From positions 113,871 through 177,870 of the forward strand of contig JAUXRY010000034.1 of assembly GCA_030679915.1 (NCBI GenBank): a stretch of 64,000 nt of DNA, given 5' to 3'. How positions within the stretch are numbered: position 1 is the stretch's first letter; each line of letters begins with the position of its first letter. Of the stretch, positions 32,279-41,950 are shown piece after piece. The notes below the pieces were generated by a model. It did no database searches. It was not told the origin of the DNA and was given only the letters and a program-made list of their open reading frames with translations. The position numbers were made by a program, and so were the translations under genes. Origin of the DNA: Thiobacillus sp. GTDB taxonomy: Bacteria; Pseudomonadota; Gammaproteobacteria; Burkholderiales; Thiobacillaceae.

Positions 32279-32938
32279 ATGTCTCCAATTCTCGTTCGCA
32301 GCCTGCCATTCGGGTTGTATATCGCTCTGCTTGTGCTGGAAGGTCTGTTGCCTGACTGGGCACCGGGCCTTGACGTGCGCTGGCTGTATCCGTTAAAGGC
32401 CGGGCTGGTTGCGCTGGCGCTGGCGGTGTTGTGGCGGCATTACACCGAGCTCAAGTCCTGGTCGCTATCGTTTGGCCAAGTGTTGTTGTCGCTGGCAGCG
32501 GGTCTACTGGTGCTGGTGCTCTGGGTTAACCTGGACGCGGGCTGGATGCTGATGGGCGAAATGGGCAAGGGCTACAACCCGACTCAAGTAAATGGCCAGA
32601 TTGATTGGATGCTGGTTGCATTTCGCCTTGCTGGCGCAGCGCTGGTGGTGCCGCTCATGGAAGAACTGTTTTGGCGTTCTTTTCTGCAGCGCTGGGTTAA
32701 AAACCCTGACTTTCTATCGCAGAATCCTGCGCAGGTCGGTGTCAAAGCCTTGTTTATTGCCAGTGCTCTGTTTGCCGTCGAGCACGTGCAATGGTTTGCT
32801 GGGCTGATCGCCGGACTGGCGTACGGTTGGCTTTATATCCGTACGCGCAATCTGTGGGCCCCCGTTTTCGCTCATGCCATTACGAATGCGGGGCTCGGTG
32901 TTTATGTGGTGGCCACCGACCGTTGGAGCTTTTGGTGA
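32279..32938 (+). CDS. CAAX/CPBP-family membrane protease of the exosortase locus
   Basis: A 219-residue polytopic protein with the CPBP (Rce1-like) motifs: EELFWRSFLQRW (Glu pair about 128-129), FAVEHVQW (His about 169) and FAHAITN (His about 199). In exosortase clusters such CAAX-protease-related proteins recur and may act with the sorting enzyme. Its stop overlaps the GTG start of epsL. Confidence 0.88.
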   Translation: MSPILVRSLPFGLYIALLVLEGLLPDWAPGLDVRWLYPLKAGLVALALAVLWRHYTELKSWSLSFGQVLLSLAAGLLVLVLWVNLDAGWMLMGEMGKGYNPTQVNGQIDWMLVAFRLAGAALVVPLMEELFWRSFLQRWVKNPDFLSQNPAQVGVKALFIASALFAVEHVQWFAGLIAGLAYGWLYIRTRNLWAPVFAHAITNAGLGVYVVATDRWSFW

Positions 32939-34122
32939 ATCGCGCATCATGCTGGGTGGCTTTGGCGACGGGGTTGTTGTTCGGCCTACCCGCAGTGGCA
33001 AAAGAGGGGGACACCTTTCGCCCCACCATTTCTTACGCGCGCTATTTCGATAACAATCTGTTTCGTCTGGCCGAAAGCGAATATGCGTTGTTGCCGAAGC
33101 GGTCTGACCAATATGGTGTGCTGAGTGCCGGTTTGAATGTGGATTGGAAACCGGGGCAACAACAGATACTTGCTAGCGCCAACAAAACTCAAGTGCGCTA
33201 TTCACGCAATGCGCAACTGGATTATGACGGCTCGGATTATTCGTTGAAATGGAACTGGCGAGTAGGTAATTACTGGTCAGGCCAGGTTGGAACAACCGAA
33301 ACTGTTTCGCAAAGCAGTTTTGAGAATCTGGGACCACAAATCAACAATCAGGTGACGAGTGACAATCGGTTTGCCAGCGCCCAATGGCGGATCCATCCCC
33401 GCTTTTCAGCAGAGTTGGGCGCATCGGAGGTGGTGGTTAAAAACAGCAGCGTTCAACAGAAACCGCTGGATTACGAAGCCAAAAGTGCTTCGGCTACGCT
33501 AATTTATTCCACGCCTAAGGGTAGCAATTTGCGCGGTCAGCTACAGCGTATCAACGGTGAATACCCCAACCGTCTGGCAAGTATTTTTGTTGATCGTGCC
33601 TATACGCAGACCGAGTTCAACCTGTTCGGCGACTGGCATTTAAGCGGCAAGTTGACCCCGCACGCCAGAATTGGATACATCCAGCGCGAAAATGATACGG
33701 TATCGCAACGCAATTTTTCTGGTTTTGCGGGACGGCTGTCGGCAGACTATTACCCAACGAGTAAAACAGTGCTTAATTGGGCGGTTTATCGTGAGTTGGG
33801 TAACTCCGATGACATTAATGCCAGCTATCAAATCAACACCGGAACCAGCCTGGGCGCTGCCTGGCTGGTCACGTCAAAAATCACATTGCGCGCCAATGGC
33901 AGCTACGAAAACCGAAGTTTTCAGGGGGATACCGGGTTCGCCCCCCCCGGGTTGGTGCAGCGCAACGAAGATACGCTGAGTGGCTCCTTGTCGTTGAGTT
34001 ATGCGCCGGTGCGACCGATTATGATTGACCTTGGATTGCAGGCTGGGAGTCGTGATTCAAATATCCAGGCCAATGACTACACGTTCAATCTGTTCTATGT
34101 AAGCCTTCGGGCAGATTTTTGA
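32935..34122 (+). CDS. epsL: EPS operon outer-membrane protein EpsL
   Basis: A 395-residue beta-barrel: signal peptide (about 1-22, ending AVAK), then alternating strands (FRPTISYARYFDNNLFRL, the family's N-terminal pattern) and a final strand ending FYVSLRADF. EpsL-type proteins are found in exosortase/EPS operons and may help polymer passage or attachment. GTG 32935 overlaps the previous stop (GTGA). Confidence 0.88.
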   Translation: MNRASCWVALATGLLFGLPAVAKEGDTFRPTISYARYFDNNLFRLAESEYALLPKRSDQYGVLSAGLNVDWKPGQQQILASANKTQVRYSRNAQLDYDGSDYSLKWNWRVGNYWSGQVGTTETVSQSSFENLGPQINNQVTSDNRFASAQWRIHPRFSAELGASEVVVKNSSVQQKPLDYEAKSASATLIYSTPKGSNLRGQLQRINGEYPNRLASIFVDRAYTQTEFNLFGDWHLSGKLTPHARIGYIQRENDTVSQRNFSGFAGRLSADYYPTSKTVLNWAVYRELGNSDDINASYQINTGTSLGAAWLVTSKITLRANGSYENRSFQGDTGFAPPGLVQRNEDTLSGSLSLSYAPVRPIMIDLGLQAGSRDSNIQANDYTFNLFYVSLRADF

Positions 34123-34351
34123 TATGAATATGAGTTTATTTATATTCAAGGTGTAATTTTCCTTGTGTAAAGTTGGTGGAGTAAATCGGATGACCATTAT
34201 TGACTATGGACAAGGATAGAATGTCGCTTTGTATTGATATGCTGATGCGGCGCGTTAAGGGTCGTACTAGCTAGTTGGACATGGTTCAAGCGGTATGTTG
34301 GTAGGCAGATGAGCGGCAAGTTTATAAAACGGCCGCCAATTGGAGAGAGTA

Positions 34352-35146
34352 ATGATCGGGATGTGGCGTAATGTTTTGATGTTGTGCATGGTGCTGATGG
34401 CAGCACCCGCATGGAGTGCAGATAACGACTACCGTATGGGTACGGGCGATGTGTTGCGTATCACCGTGTATGGGCAACCTGATCTCACCACCGAAGCGCG
34501 CGTCGGCGAATCTGGCAGCATTACCTTTCCCTTGATTGGTGACGTCAAGTTGGCCGGCAGCACGCCCGCACAAGGTGAAGCCGACATCGCCAAGCGTCTG
34601 AAAAAGGGTGGGTTCATCCTGGATCCATTTGTCACAGTGAACGTGGTGCAGTACCGGAGTCAACAAGTGTCGGTGCTCGGTCGGGTCAATCGACCTGGCC
34701 AATTCACCCTGGAAAAAATCAGCCGCTTGACTGACGTGCTGGCATTGGCCGGCGGTGTCATCTCAGATGGTGCCGACATTGTTACTCTTGTGCGAATGAA
34801 AGACGGCAAGGCTGAATACCGCGAAATGGATTTAATCGCGTTATTCCAGCCCGGTGGTGAAGCAATTAACGAACGGGTTCAGGATGGTGATTTCATCAAC
34901 GTGGCACGTCAGCCGATGTTCTACATCTACGGCGAAGTTCAGCGTCCAGGGGCATTTCGGCTGGAACGCGGCATGAGCGTGGTGCAAGCGTTATCAGTGG
35001 GCGGAGGTTTGACCTCGCGCGGCACACAAAGAGGCATCAAGATCCTGCGCCGCGATGGCAACGGAAAGCAGCAGAAACTGGATACGCAACTGGACGCCCT
35101 GGTCCAGAAAGACGACGTAATCTACGTCAAGGAAAGCCTGTTTTAA
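34352..35146 (+). CDS. epsE: Polysaccharide export protein EpsE (Wza-like)
   Basis: A 264-residue secreted protein: signal peptide (ending AWSA), Poly_export domain (YRMGTGDVLRITVYGQPDLT) and SLBB beta-grasp domains (VSVLGRVNRPGQFTL, FYIYGEVQRPGAFRLERG). No lipobox Cys is seen, as in other EpsE proteins. It forms the outer-membrane exit channel for EPS. ATG 34352 follows GGAGAGAG. The 229 nt upstream hold no clear promoter. Confidence 0.93.
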   Translation: MIGMWRNVLMLCMVLMAAPAWSADNDYRMGTGDVLRITVYGQPDLTTEARVGESGSITFPLIGDVKLAGSTPAQGEADIAKRLKKGGFILDPFVTVNVVQYRSQQVSVLGRVNRPGQFTLEKISRLTDVLALAGGVISDGADIVTLVRMKDGKAEYREMDLIALFQPGGEAINERVQDGDFINVARQPMFYIYGEVQRPGAFRLERGMSVVQALSVGGGLTSRGTQRGIKILRRDGNGKQQKLDTQLDALVQKDDVIYVKESLF

Positions 35147-35158
35147 GGGAGCTACACA

Positions 35159-36547
35159 ATGAATTTCACCCAATTCCTCCTGATATTAAATGCGCGCAAG
35201 TGGATAGTTTTCGGCGTGCTGTTTCTCACGGTTTCGGCTACCACTGCCGTGAGCCTGTGGCTACCCAAGGAATATGCGGCTACTACCACGTTGATCATCG
35301 ATTCCAAGAGCAAGGATTCCGTGACTGGTCAGATGCAACCGTCGCAGATGTTTCCGGGTTACATGGCCACGCAGGTCGACGTCATCAAAAGTATCAATGT
35401 CGCTAAAAAGGTTGTGAGCGAATTAAAGCTGGCGGAAAATGCCGAAGTCGGCAAGCAATTCATGGAAGCGACTAAAGGCAAAGGGACTGTGGAACATTGG
35501 TTGAGCGGCTTGCTGTTGCAGAAGCTTGACGTCGAGCCTTCACGCGAATCAAGTGTGATCAATATTACGTTCACTGGATCCGACCCACAGTTTTCTGCGG
35601 CATTAGCCAACGCTTTTGCCAAGTCATACATTGACACCAACCTTGACCTGCGCGTGGCTCCAGCCAAACTGACTGCGGCCTGGTTTGACCAGCAGATTGT
35701 CCAGTTACGCGAAAAAGTCGATCAGGCACAGCGAAATCTCACGACTTATCAGCGTGAAAAGGGAATTGTTGAATCTGAAGAAAGACTGGATGTCGAAACC
35801 CGACGCATGGCTGATCTGGCAGGGCAAATGGTCGCCGCGCAATCAGCGGCATTTGATGCCAGCTCCCGCACGCGTAATAGCAGCAACATGCCCGAGGTTA
35901 TTAATAGCCCCGTAGTTCAAAACCTGAAAGCACAAGTGTCGCAAGGTGAAGGAAGACTTGCCGAACTATCCAAACGTGTGGGCGTTAACCATCCGGATCT
36001 CATCCGCCTTCAGGCTGAAGTAAATACCTACAAGACCAAGCTTGAAAATGAGCTCAACATTGCGACGCGAGGTGTAGGTGCAACGGCGGGTGCTGCACGA
36101 CAGCGTTATAACAATCTGAGTAGTGCATTCGAAAAACAAAAAACCAATGTATTAGGGTTGAAGCAGCAACGCGAAGAGGCAACTTTGCTGGCGCGAGATT
36201 TGGAAAATGCTCAGCGTATTTACGACGCCGCCTTGCAACGTTATGGGCAGACTCGGATGGAAGCACAATCCACGCAAACCGACATTGCTGTGTTGAACCC
36301 TGCGACTCCACCTACCAGCCCCTCCAAGCCGAGAGTCTTTCTGTACGTGTTCCTGTCGATTTTTGTGGGCGCTCTGTTAGGGGTGGGATCTGGATTGCTG
36401 GTTGAACTCCTGGATCGCCGTGTACGTTCAGGTCAGGATATAGCCGCCGGGCTTGGGATTCCGGTGTTGGCTGAAGTCACGAAAAAAGGGCGCCGGTTGA
36501 GAGCGCTGCGTCGTATGTTTAGCCGTAACCGCCCTTCCATGGCTTGA
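35159..36547 (+). CDS. epsF: EPS chain length determinant EpsF (Wzz/PCP type)
   Basis: A 462-residue polysaccharide co-polymerase: N-terminal Wzz region with membrane helix (about 15-35), long periplasmic coiled coils (about 170-390), PATPPTSPSKPR before the second helix (about 393-420), and a short cytoplasmic basic end. Pairs with the kinase EpsG to set chain length and couple to the EpsE channel. 12 nt after epsE. Confidence 0.94.
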   Translation: MNFTQFLLILNARKWIVFGVLFLTVSATTAVSLWLPKEYAATTTLIIDSKSKDSVTGQMQPSQMFPGYMATQVDVIKSINVAKKVVSELKLAENAEVGKQFMEATKGKGTVEHWLSGLLLQKLDVEPSRESSVINITFTGSDPQFSAALANAFAKSYIDTNLDLRVAPAKLTAAWFDQQIVQLREKVDQAQRNLTTYQREKGIVESEERLDVETRRMADLAGQMVAAQSAAFDASSRTRNSSNMPEVINSPVVQNLKAQVSQGEGRLAELSKRVGVNHPDLIRLQAEVNTYKTKLENELNIATRGVGATAGAARQRYNNLSSAFEKQKTNVLGLKQQREEATLLARDLENAQRIYDAALQRYGQTRMEAQSTQTDIAVLNPATPPTSPSKPRVFLYVFLSIFVGALLGVGSGLLVELLDRRVRSGQDIAAGLGIPVLAEVTKKGRRLRALRRMFSRNRPSMA

Positions 36548-36589
36548 CTCCATGCACACTCGATATCGCGCGACAAATACGAGAAATAT

Positions 36590-37477
36590 ATGAATTCACC
36601 AACTAGCATTAGTGAACAAGGCAGCATTGTCGAAGCGGCAGTCGGAATCCGTGCCGAGGCCAATATTGGAAAACTGCTGCTGGATGCCGGTAAGCTCAAA
36701 ACACAAGACATGGAGCGCGTGCTCGAACTGCAGCAAGAACAAAACCTGCGCTTTGGTGCCGCAGCGCTCAAGTTGGGATTGGTGACCGAGGCCGATATTC
36801 AGCAGGCCATGTCGCAGCAGTTTGAATATCCCACGATTCCCGCCGCTGAGGCCAGCCTCAGCCCAGAGCTCACCGCCGCAACCGACCCCTATAGCAAGGA
36901 GGCCGAAGCGCTGCGGACAGTGCGTTCGGAACTGTTGCTACGCTGGTTCAGTGAGGGCCGTAAAACCCTGGCAATCGGCAGTGCGCGCGCAGACGAAGGC
37001 GCTAGCTATTTGGCCGCTAACTTGGCCGTGTTGTTTGCGCAGATGGGTCGCAAAGTGTTACTGATCGATGCCAACATGCGACAGCCTCGCCAGCACGAGA
37101 TTTTTAATTTGGGCAAGGGCATGGGCCTTTCAGACGTTCTGGCAGAACGTGCACCGACACTTGAAGTTCGCACGGTGAAGTCGTTTCCAACTATTAATGT
37201 GTTGCTCGCCGGATCGCCGCCGCCAAACCCGGCCGAATTATTGGCGCGCCCATCTTTCGGTGCGTTGTTATCAGGGTTGGAATCCAGTTATGACATTATT
37301 TTGCTGGACACAGCACCTTCTCAGGTCAGTTCCGACTTTCAAATAATCTCGGCACATGCCGGTGGCATGCTGATTGCTACCCGCCGCAATGTTAGCCGAT
37401 TGACTCCACTGATCGAATTAAAAGAAAAGCTGATCTTCGCCGGCACGCAAGTAGTCGGTGCAGTCGTGCTGGATTGA
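36590..37477 (+). CDS. epsG: Chain length determinant tyrosine-kinase-like protein EpsG
   Basis: A 295-residue BY-kinase-like protein with an N-terminal extension (KLLLDAGKLKTQDMERVLEL, an MshEN/GspE-like helical part, about 25-85) and an ATPase domain. Walker A' is VLLIDANMRQP (about 155-165) and Walker B is DIILLDTAPS. The Walker A loop reads SARADEGASYLAANLAV: alanine stands where the invariant lysine is expected, so catalysis may be impaired. It partners EpsF. Confidence 0.88.
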   Translation: MNSPTSISEQGSIVEAAVGIRAEANIGKLLLDAGKLKTQDMERVLELQQEQNLRFGAAALKLGLVTEADIQQAMSQQFEYPTIPAAEASLSPELTAATDPYSKEAEALRTVRSELLLRWFSEGRKTLAIGSARADEGASYLAANLAVLFAQMGRKVLLIDANMRQPRQHEIFNLGKGMGLSDVLAERAPTLEVRTVKSFPTINVLLAGSPPPNPAELLARPSFGALLSGLESSYDIILLDTAPSQVSSDFQIISAHAGGMLIATRRNVSRLTPLIELKEKLIFAGTQVVGAVVLD

Positions 37478-37481
37478 CGCC

Positions 37482-38381
37482 ATGAATACCCTTGCTCCAC
37501 GCGCCTCAATGCTTGAAAACCTGGCCCCCCTCAAGTCTTGGTGGCCGATTGTGCTCGGCTTGCTGGTGCTGTATGTGCCCACCTATTGGATGCTGGCACA
37601 TGGCTTGTGGAATTCTGACGACTATGCCCATGGCCCCATCGTGCTGGTGGTTACGCTGTTCTTGATTTGGCAGCAGCGCGCTGTATTTATGGTTGGGGAC
37701 GGGAACCAGCCGACCCGCGTCGAAGTAACATTCGGGTGGGCTTTGCTTGTATTGGGCTTGCTGGCCTACGCATTAGGCCGCTCGCAGGATATTTTGCTGT
37801 TCGAGGTGGGTTCGCAGATACCGGTCATCCTCGGCGCATTGCTTATTACGCTGGGTACTAAAGCCGCCCGATCGCTTTGGTTTGCACTGTTTTTCCTGCT
37901 GTTTATGGTCCCTTTGCCGGGTTTTGTGGTGGATGCCGCAACCGGCCCGCTCAAACAATACATTTCGGTGATCGCCGAACAAGTGCTGTATGCCGCCGGC
38001 TACCCCATCGCGCGTAACGGCGTCATGCTTACTATCGGCCAATATCAACTCTTGGTGGCTGATGCTTGCTCAGGACTGCATTCCATGTTCAGCCTGTCGG
38101 CCATGGGGCTGCTGTATCTGTATCTGATGGAGCGCACCAGCACCGCTCGTAATCTCATCATCATGGCGGCCATCCTGCCGATTGCGTTTGCAGCCAACAT
38201 CGTGCGCGTAATGGTCTTGATTTTGGTGACCTACCATCTGGGCGATGAGGCCGGACAAGGTTTTTTACATGGTTTCGCCGGCATCATGCTGTTCGTCGTG
38301 GGTCTGCTGTTTTTGTTCGCGTTGGACGGCGTGCTGGGATTGATATTCCCCGATCGTCCGCGCCGCCAGGCGAAAGTCTGA
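37482..38381 (+). CDS. xrtB: Exosortase B
   Basis: A 299-residue polytopic membrane transpeptidase-like enzyme that recognises PEP-CTERM tails. Catalytic Cys in ADACSGLHS (about 196), Arg in NIVRV (about 242) and His in FLHGFAG (about 263) are all present, with about eight membrane helices. Start ATG 37482, 4 nt after the epsG stop. Its substrates probably include the three PEP-CTERM proteins encoded 11-19 kb upstream. Confidence 0.95.
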   Translation: MNTLAPRASMLENLAPLKSWWPIVLGLLVLYVPTYWMLAHGLWNSDDYAHGPIVLVVTLFLIWQQRAVFMVGDGNQPTRVEVTFGWALLVLGLLAYALGRSQDILLFEVGSQIPVILGALLITLGTKAARSLWFALFFLLFMVPLPGFVVDAATGPLKQYISVIAEQVLYAAGYPIARNGVMLTIGQYQLLVADACSGLHSMFSLSAMGLLYLYLMERTSTARNLIIMAAILPIAFAANIVRVMVLILVTYHLGDEAGQGFLHGFAGIMLFVVGLLFLFALDGVLGLIFPDRPRRQAKV

Positions 38382-38406
38382 TCCCACGTTCCTCAGGAGA
38401 CAAGAC

Positions 38407-39099
38407 ATGCAACATTTCAGCTTTAAACATCTAGTAATCGGTCTATTTATGTTTGCTGCAGCTGGCTTGGCGTTGGCGCTCAAGCCCACGCAAAGAACCG
38501 CTGATGCTGGTCCCGCAATCAATCTGGAAGAATTGATTCCACAATCATTCGGCAATTGGAAAATTGATGAATCCATCGCACCCCTGATTGCCAACCCCGA
38601 ACAGGAAGCACTCATCAACAAAATCTACAATCAGACTTTGTCTAGGACTTACATCAATCAGAATGGGGATCGGATCATGCTATCCATCGCCTATGGTGGA
38701 GACCAATCCGACGGCATGCAGGTGCACAAACCGGAAATCTGCTATCCGGCGCAGGGTTTTCAGATACTCAAAAATTCCACGGACACCTTCTCGACTGGCG
38801 AAAGCATCATTCCCATCAAACGTCTGGTCGCCACGCAAGGCCAGCGGATCGAGCCGATTACGTATTGGCGGACGGTGGGGGATGCGGTTGAAGTGAGTGG
38901 TGTGAAGTGGAAGCTTCAGCAATTGAAATACGGTCTCACTGGAAAGATTCCAGATGGTCTTTTGTTCAGAATATCGAGTATCCAGGCTGACGAATCCAAG
39001 GCCTATCAAACACAGGACACATTCACACGCGATTTGCTTAAGGCGATGTCACCCAGTGGCCGCGAACGCATTATCGGTAATCCCACCCCGGCTGGCTGA
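38407..39099 (+). CDS. epsI: EpsI-family exosortase-associated protein
   Basis: A 230-residue protein: an N-terminal membrane helix, then the EpsI pattern LEELIPQSFGNWKIDES, YGGDQSDGMQVHKPEICYPAQGF (HxPExCYP-type motif) and ITYWRTVG. In many exosortase loci this domain is fused to or follows the exosortase. GGAGA upstream of ATG 38407; 25-nt gap from xrtB. Confidence 0.93.
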   Translation: MQHFSFKHLVIGLFMFAAAGLALALKPTQRTADAGPAINLEELIPQSFGNWKIDESIAPLIANPEQEALINKIYNQTLSRTYINQNGDRIMLSIAYGGDQSDGMQVHKPEICYPAQGFQILKNSTDTFSTGESIIPIKRLVATQGQRIEPITYWRTVGDAVEVSGVKWKLQQLKYGLTGKIPDGLLFRISSIQADESKAYQTQDTFTRDLLKAMSPSGRERIIGNPTPAG

Positions 39100-39153
39100 T
39101 TGCCGGTATTGCCGTTTTCGTCCATCTGACAACATTATTACAACGAAACCATC

Positions 39154-40239
39154 ATGACCAAAAAAGCACTCATCACCGGTGTTACCGGCCAGGACGGCGC
39201 CTACCTGGCTGAATTTCTGCTGGAAAAAGGCTACGAAGTCCACGGCATCAAGCGCCGTACCTCGCTGTTCAATACTGATCGCATCGATCACCTGTACGAA
39301 GGCCCAGAAGTCAAAACGCGTCGTTTCATCCTGCATCACGGCGATCTCACCGACTCATCCAGCCTGATTCGCATCATCCAGCAGGTGCAGCCCGACGAAA
39401 TATACAACCTCGCTGCCCAAAGCCACGTTGCAGTGAGCTTTGAAGAACCCGAATACACCGCCAACTCCGACGCATTGGGCGCGTTGCGGATCCTTGAAGC
39501 CATTCGCATCCTGGGGCTGGAAAAGAAAACGCGATTTTATCAGGCCTCCACCTCTGAGCTGTTCGGTCTGGTACAGGAAATCCCGCAAAAGGAAACCACC
39601 CCCTTTTACCCGCGCAGCCCCTACGCTTGCGCCAAGCTATACGCCTACTGGATCACCATCAACTACCGTGAAGCCTATGGCATGTATGCCTGCAACGGCA
39701 TCTTGTTCAACCATGAATCCCCCATGCGCGGCGAAACCTTCGTCACCCGCAAGATCACCCGCGCACTCGCCCGCATCAAGCTCGGCCTGCAAGATTGTTT
39801 ATTCCTCGGCAACATGGACGCCAAACGCGACTGGGGCCACGCCAGGGATTACATCGAAATGCAGTGGCTGATGTTGCAGCAGGACAAGGCTGAAGATTTT
39901 GTGATTGCGACTGGGGTGCAATACAGCGTGCGTGATTTTGTTGATGCTGCTGCCAAGGAACTCGGCATGGTCATCCGCTGGGAAGGGCAGGGCATTGGCG
40001 AAAAAGGCTACGACGCCAAAGGCAAATGCATCGTTGCCGTTGACGTGCGCTATTTCCGCCCCACCGAAGTTGAAACCCTGCTGGGTGACCCGAGCAAAGC
40101 CAAGGAGAAACTGGGCTGGACGCCAAAGATCAGCTTTTCCGAACTGGTTGCCGAAATGGTGCGCGAAGATTTGAAAGCGGCAGAGCGCGACGAGTTGGTG
40201 AAAAAGCATGGCTACAAGGCCATGGATTATCACGAGTAA
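39154..40239 (+). CDS. gmd: GDP-mannose 4,6-dehydratase
   Basis: A 361-residue extended SDR: NAD(P) motif [14 protein letters not shown] at the N-terminus, catalytic [10 protein letters not shown] (YxxxK) and [12 protein letters not shown]. It makes GDP-4-keto-6-deoxymannose, the precursor of GDP-L-fucose (next gene but one) or GDP-rhamnose. Length normal. Confidence 0.97.
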   Translation: MTKKALITGVTGQDGAYLAEFLLEKGYEVHGIKRRTSLFNTDRIDHLYEGPEVKTRRFILHHGDLTDSSSLIRIIQQVQPDEIYNLAAQSHVAVSFEEPEYTANSDALGALRILEAIRILGLEKKTRFYQASTSELFGLVQEIPQKETTPFYPRSPYACAKLYAYWITINYREAYGMYACNGILFNHESPMRGETFVTRKITRALARIKLGLQDCLFLGNMDAKRDWGHARDYIEMQWLMLQQDKAEDFVIATGVQYSVRDFVDAAAKELGMVIRWEGQGIGEKGYDAKGKCIVAVDVRYFRPTEVETLLGDPSKAKEKLGWTPKISFSELVAEMVREDLKAAERDELVKKHGYKAMDYHE

Positions 40240-40255
40240 CAACAGTTACAAGGGG

Positions 40256-40273
40256 CAAGTTACAAGTTTCAAG
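40256..40273 (+). repeat. Left inverted repeat of a four-helix-bundle gene cassette
   Basis: CAAGTTACAAGTTTCAAG directly before the ribosome site of the four-helix-bundle gene. Its reverse complement, CTTGAAACTTGTAA, occurs at 40847-40860 after that gene. Confidence 0.7.
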
Positions 40274-40281
40274 GAGGGGAC

Positions 40282-40656
40282 GTGGCTCGGTTTGAGGATC
40301 TTGCGGTTTGGAAGCGATCGGCGCGGTTGAGTGCGGATCTGTATAAATCGCTAAGAGATCTTAAAGATTTTGGGTTTCGTGATCAGATCACCCGGTCGGG
40401 CTTATCCGTTCCCTCCAACATTGCAGAAGGTTATGAGCGCGGTTCTGCAAAGGAAACGGTGAACTTTCTGAATTACGCAAAGGGTTCGGCTGGTGAGTTG
40501 AGAACACAGTTGTACATTGCGAGAGACATTGGCTACATCGAACGTGAAGTTGGCATGGCATGGATCAAGGAAGTAGAAGAAATCTCGCGCATGCTCCACG
40601 GGTTGATGCAAACAATACGAACGCAAAAAACATGTGGCGCAAATTTCAAGGTATAG
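40282..40656 (+). CDS. Four-helix-bundle protein (S23/IVS-type)
   Basis: A 124-residue helical protein: FEDLAVWKRSARLSADLYKS, FGFRDQITRSGLSVPSNIAE, GYERGS and FLNYAKGSAGELRTQLYIAR, the full signature of the 23S rRNA intervening-sequence four-helix-bundle family. Starts with GTG 40282 after AAGGAGGGG. It interrupts the gmd-fcl pair and is flanked by inverted repeats, so it looks like a small mobile cassette. Function unknown. Confidence 0.9.
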   Translation: MARFEDLAVWKRSARLSADLYKSLRDLKDFGFRDQITRSGLSVPSNIAEGYERGSAKETVNFLNYAKGSAGELRTQLYIARDIGYIEREVGMAWIKEVEEISRMLHGLMQTIRTQKTCGANFKV

Positions 40657-40846
40657 CGGGCGTGCTTGTAACTGCGTATTGCATGGAGGCAAAGGTGGTC
40701 ACAAGTTGTGATTACCTTGCTGAAACGAAGCGGCAACTGGTTATGCCTTTTTAGCGAAGCGAACACCGTAATAGATGGTTTGAGATCACGAACTGTGACC
40801 TCAACTGGAATGCACTAAAAAGGTGTAACAAATCGCAAGGCGAGAA

Positions 40847-40906
40847 CTTGAAACTTGTAAATTGCAACTCAGTGGAACTTGAAACTTGGGACTTGTAACT
40901 TGAAAC
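40847..40906 (+). repeat. Right inverted/direct repeats of the four-helix-bundle cassette
   Basis: CTTGAAACTTGTAA (40847-40860), GGAACTTGAAACTTGGGACTT (40874-40894) and CTTGTAACTTGAAAC (40892-40906). These are variations of one unit, and the last runs into the start of fcl. Confidence 0.7.
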
Positions 40907-41874
40907 TGGATTCTAAAATTTATGTCGCGGGTCATCGCGGCCTGGTCGGCTCCGGACTCATGCGCAACCTCGCTGCGCGGGGCTTTGCCAACTTCGTTAC
41001 CCGTACCCACGCCGAACTCGATCTAACCAGCCAAGCTGCAGTCGAAGCTTTCTTCGAACAGGAAAAGCCCGACTATGTATTCCTGGCGGCAGCCAAGGTA
41101 GGGGGTATTCATGCCAACAACACCTATCCGGCCGAGTTCATTCGCGACAACCTCGCGATCCAGACCAACATCATCCATTCCGCGTATAAAAATAACGTCA
41201 AGCGCCTGATGTTTTTGGGGTCCAGTTGCATTTACCCCAGGCTTGCTCCGCAGCCAATGAAGGAAGAGCACCTGCTGACCAGCGAACTGGAGCCCACCAA
41301 CCGTCCCTATGCCCTGGCCAAAATCGCCGGCATTGAAATGTGCTGGGCGTACAACCGGCAATACAAAACTCAGTACCTCGCCGTCATGCCCACCAACCTG
41401 TATGGCCCCGGCGACAATTACCACCCCGAAAATTCACACGTCATCCCCGCACTGATCCGTCGCTTTCATGATGCCAAGCTGGCTGATGCGACAAGCGTCA
41501 CCGTGTGGGGGAGCGGCACCCCTAAGCGTGAGTTCCTCTACAGCGAAGACATGGCCGATGCCTGTGTGCACCTGATGAACCTGCCGGACGAGACGTTTGT
41601 TCCGCTACTGGGGCAGGATCGCAACGATGGCCTTCCACCGCTGATGAATATCGGTGTGGGTTACGACCTCAGCATTCGCGAACTCGCCGAAACGGTCAAA
41701 GATGTGGTGGGCTACCCGGGCATGATCGAATTCGATGCCAGCAAGCCAGATGGTACGCCACGCAAGCTGATGGATGTGGGGCGGCTAAATGCGATGGGAT
41801 GGCAAGCTCCTACCCCATTCAAAGCGGGGCTCGAAGAGGCCTATCAGGACTTTATTAACAATCACAGTCGGTAA
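40900..41874 (+). CDS. fcl: GDP-L-fucose synthase
   Basis: A 324-residue SDR that epimerises and reduces GDP-4-keto-6-deoxymannose to GDP-L-fucose. It shows [14 protein letters not shown] (cofactor), [20 protein letters not shown] and YALAKIAG (YxxxK). No ATG fits: the likely start is TTG 40900 ([13 protein letters not shown]), with another TTG at 40879. These codons lie in the repeat that flanks the four-helix-bundle cassette, so the cassette seems to have replaced the native start region. Confidence 0.93.
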   Translation: MKLDSKIYVAGHRGLVGSGLMRNLAARGFANFVTRTHAELDLTSQAAVEAFFEQEKPDYVFLAAAKVGGIHANNTYPAEFIRDNLAIQTNIIHSAYKNNVKRLMFLGSSCIYPRLAPQPMKEEHLLTSELEPTNRPYALAKIAGIEMCWAYNRQYKTQYLAVMPTNLYGPGDNYHPENSHVIPALIRRFHDAKLADATSVTVWGSGTPKREFLYSEDMADACVHLMNLPDETFVPLLGQDRNDGLPPLMNIGVGYDLSIRELAETVKDVVGYPGMIEFDASKPDGTPRKLMDVGRLNAMGWQAPTPFKAGLEEAYQDFINNHSR

Positions 41875-41950
41875 AGAAAGAACGGCCTTTCTCTGCCATT
41901 CTAATTTTGGCGCCAGCCCCTAGACGTTACGCAACCGGAAAATGTAATGT

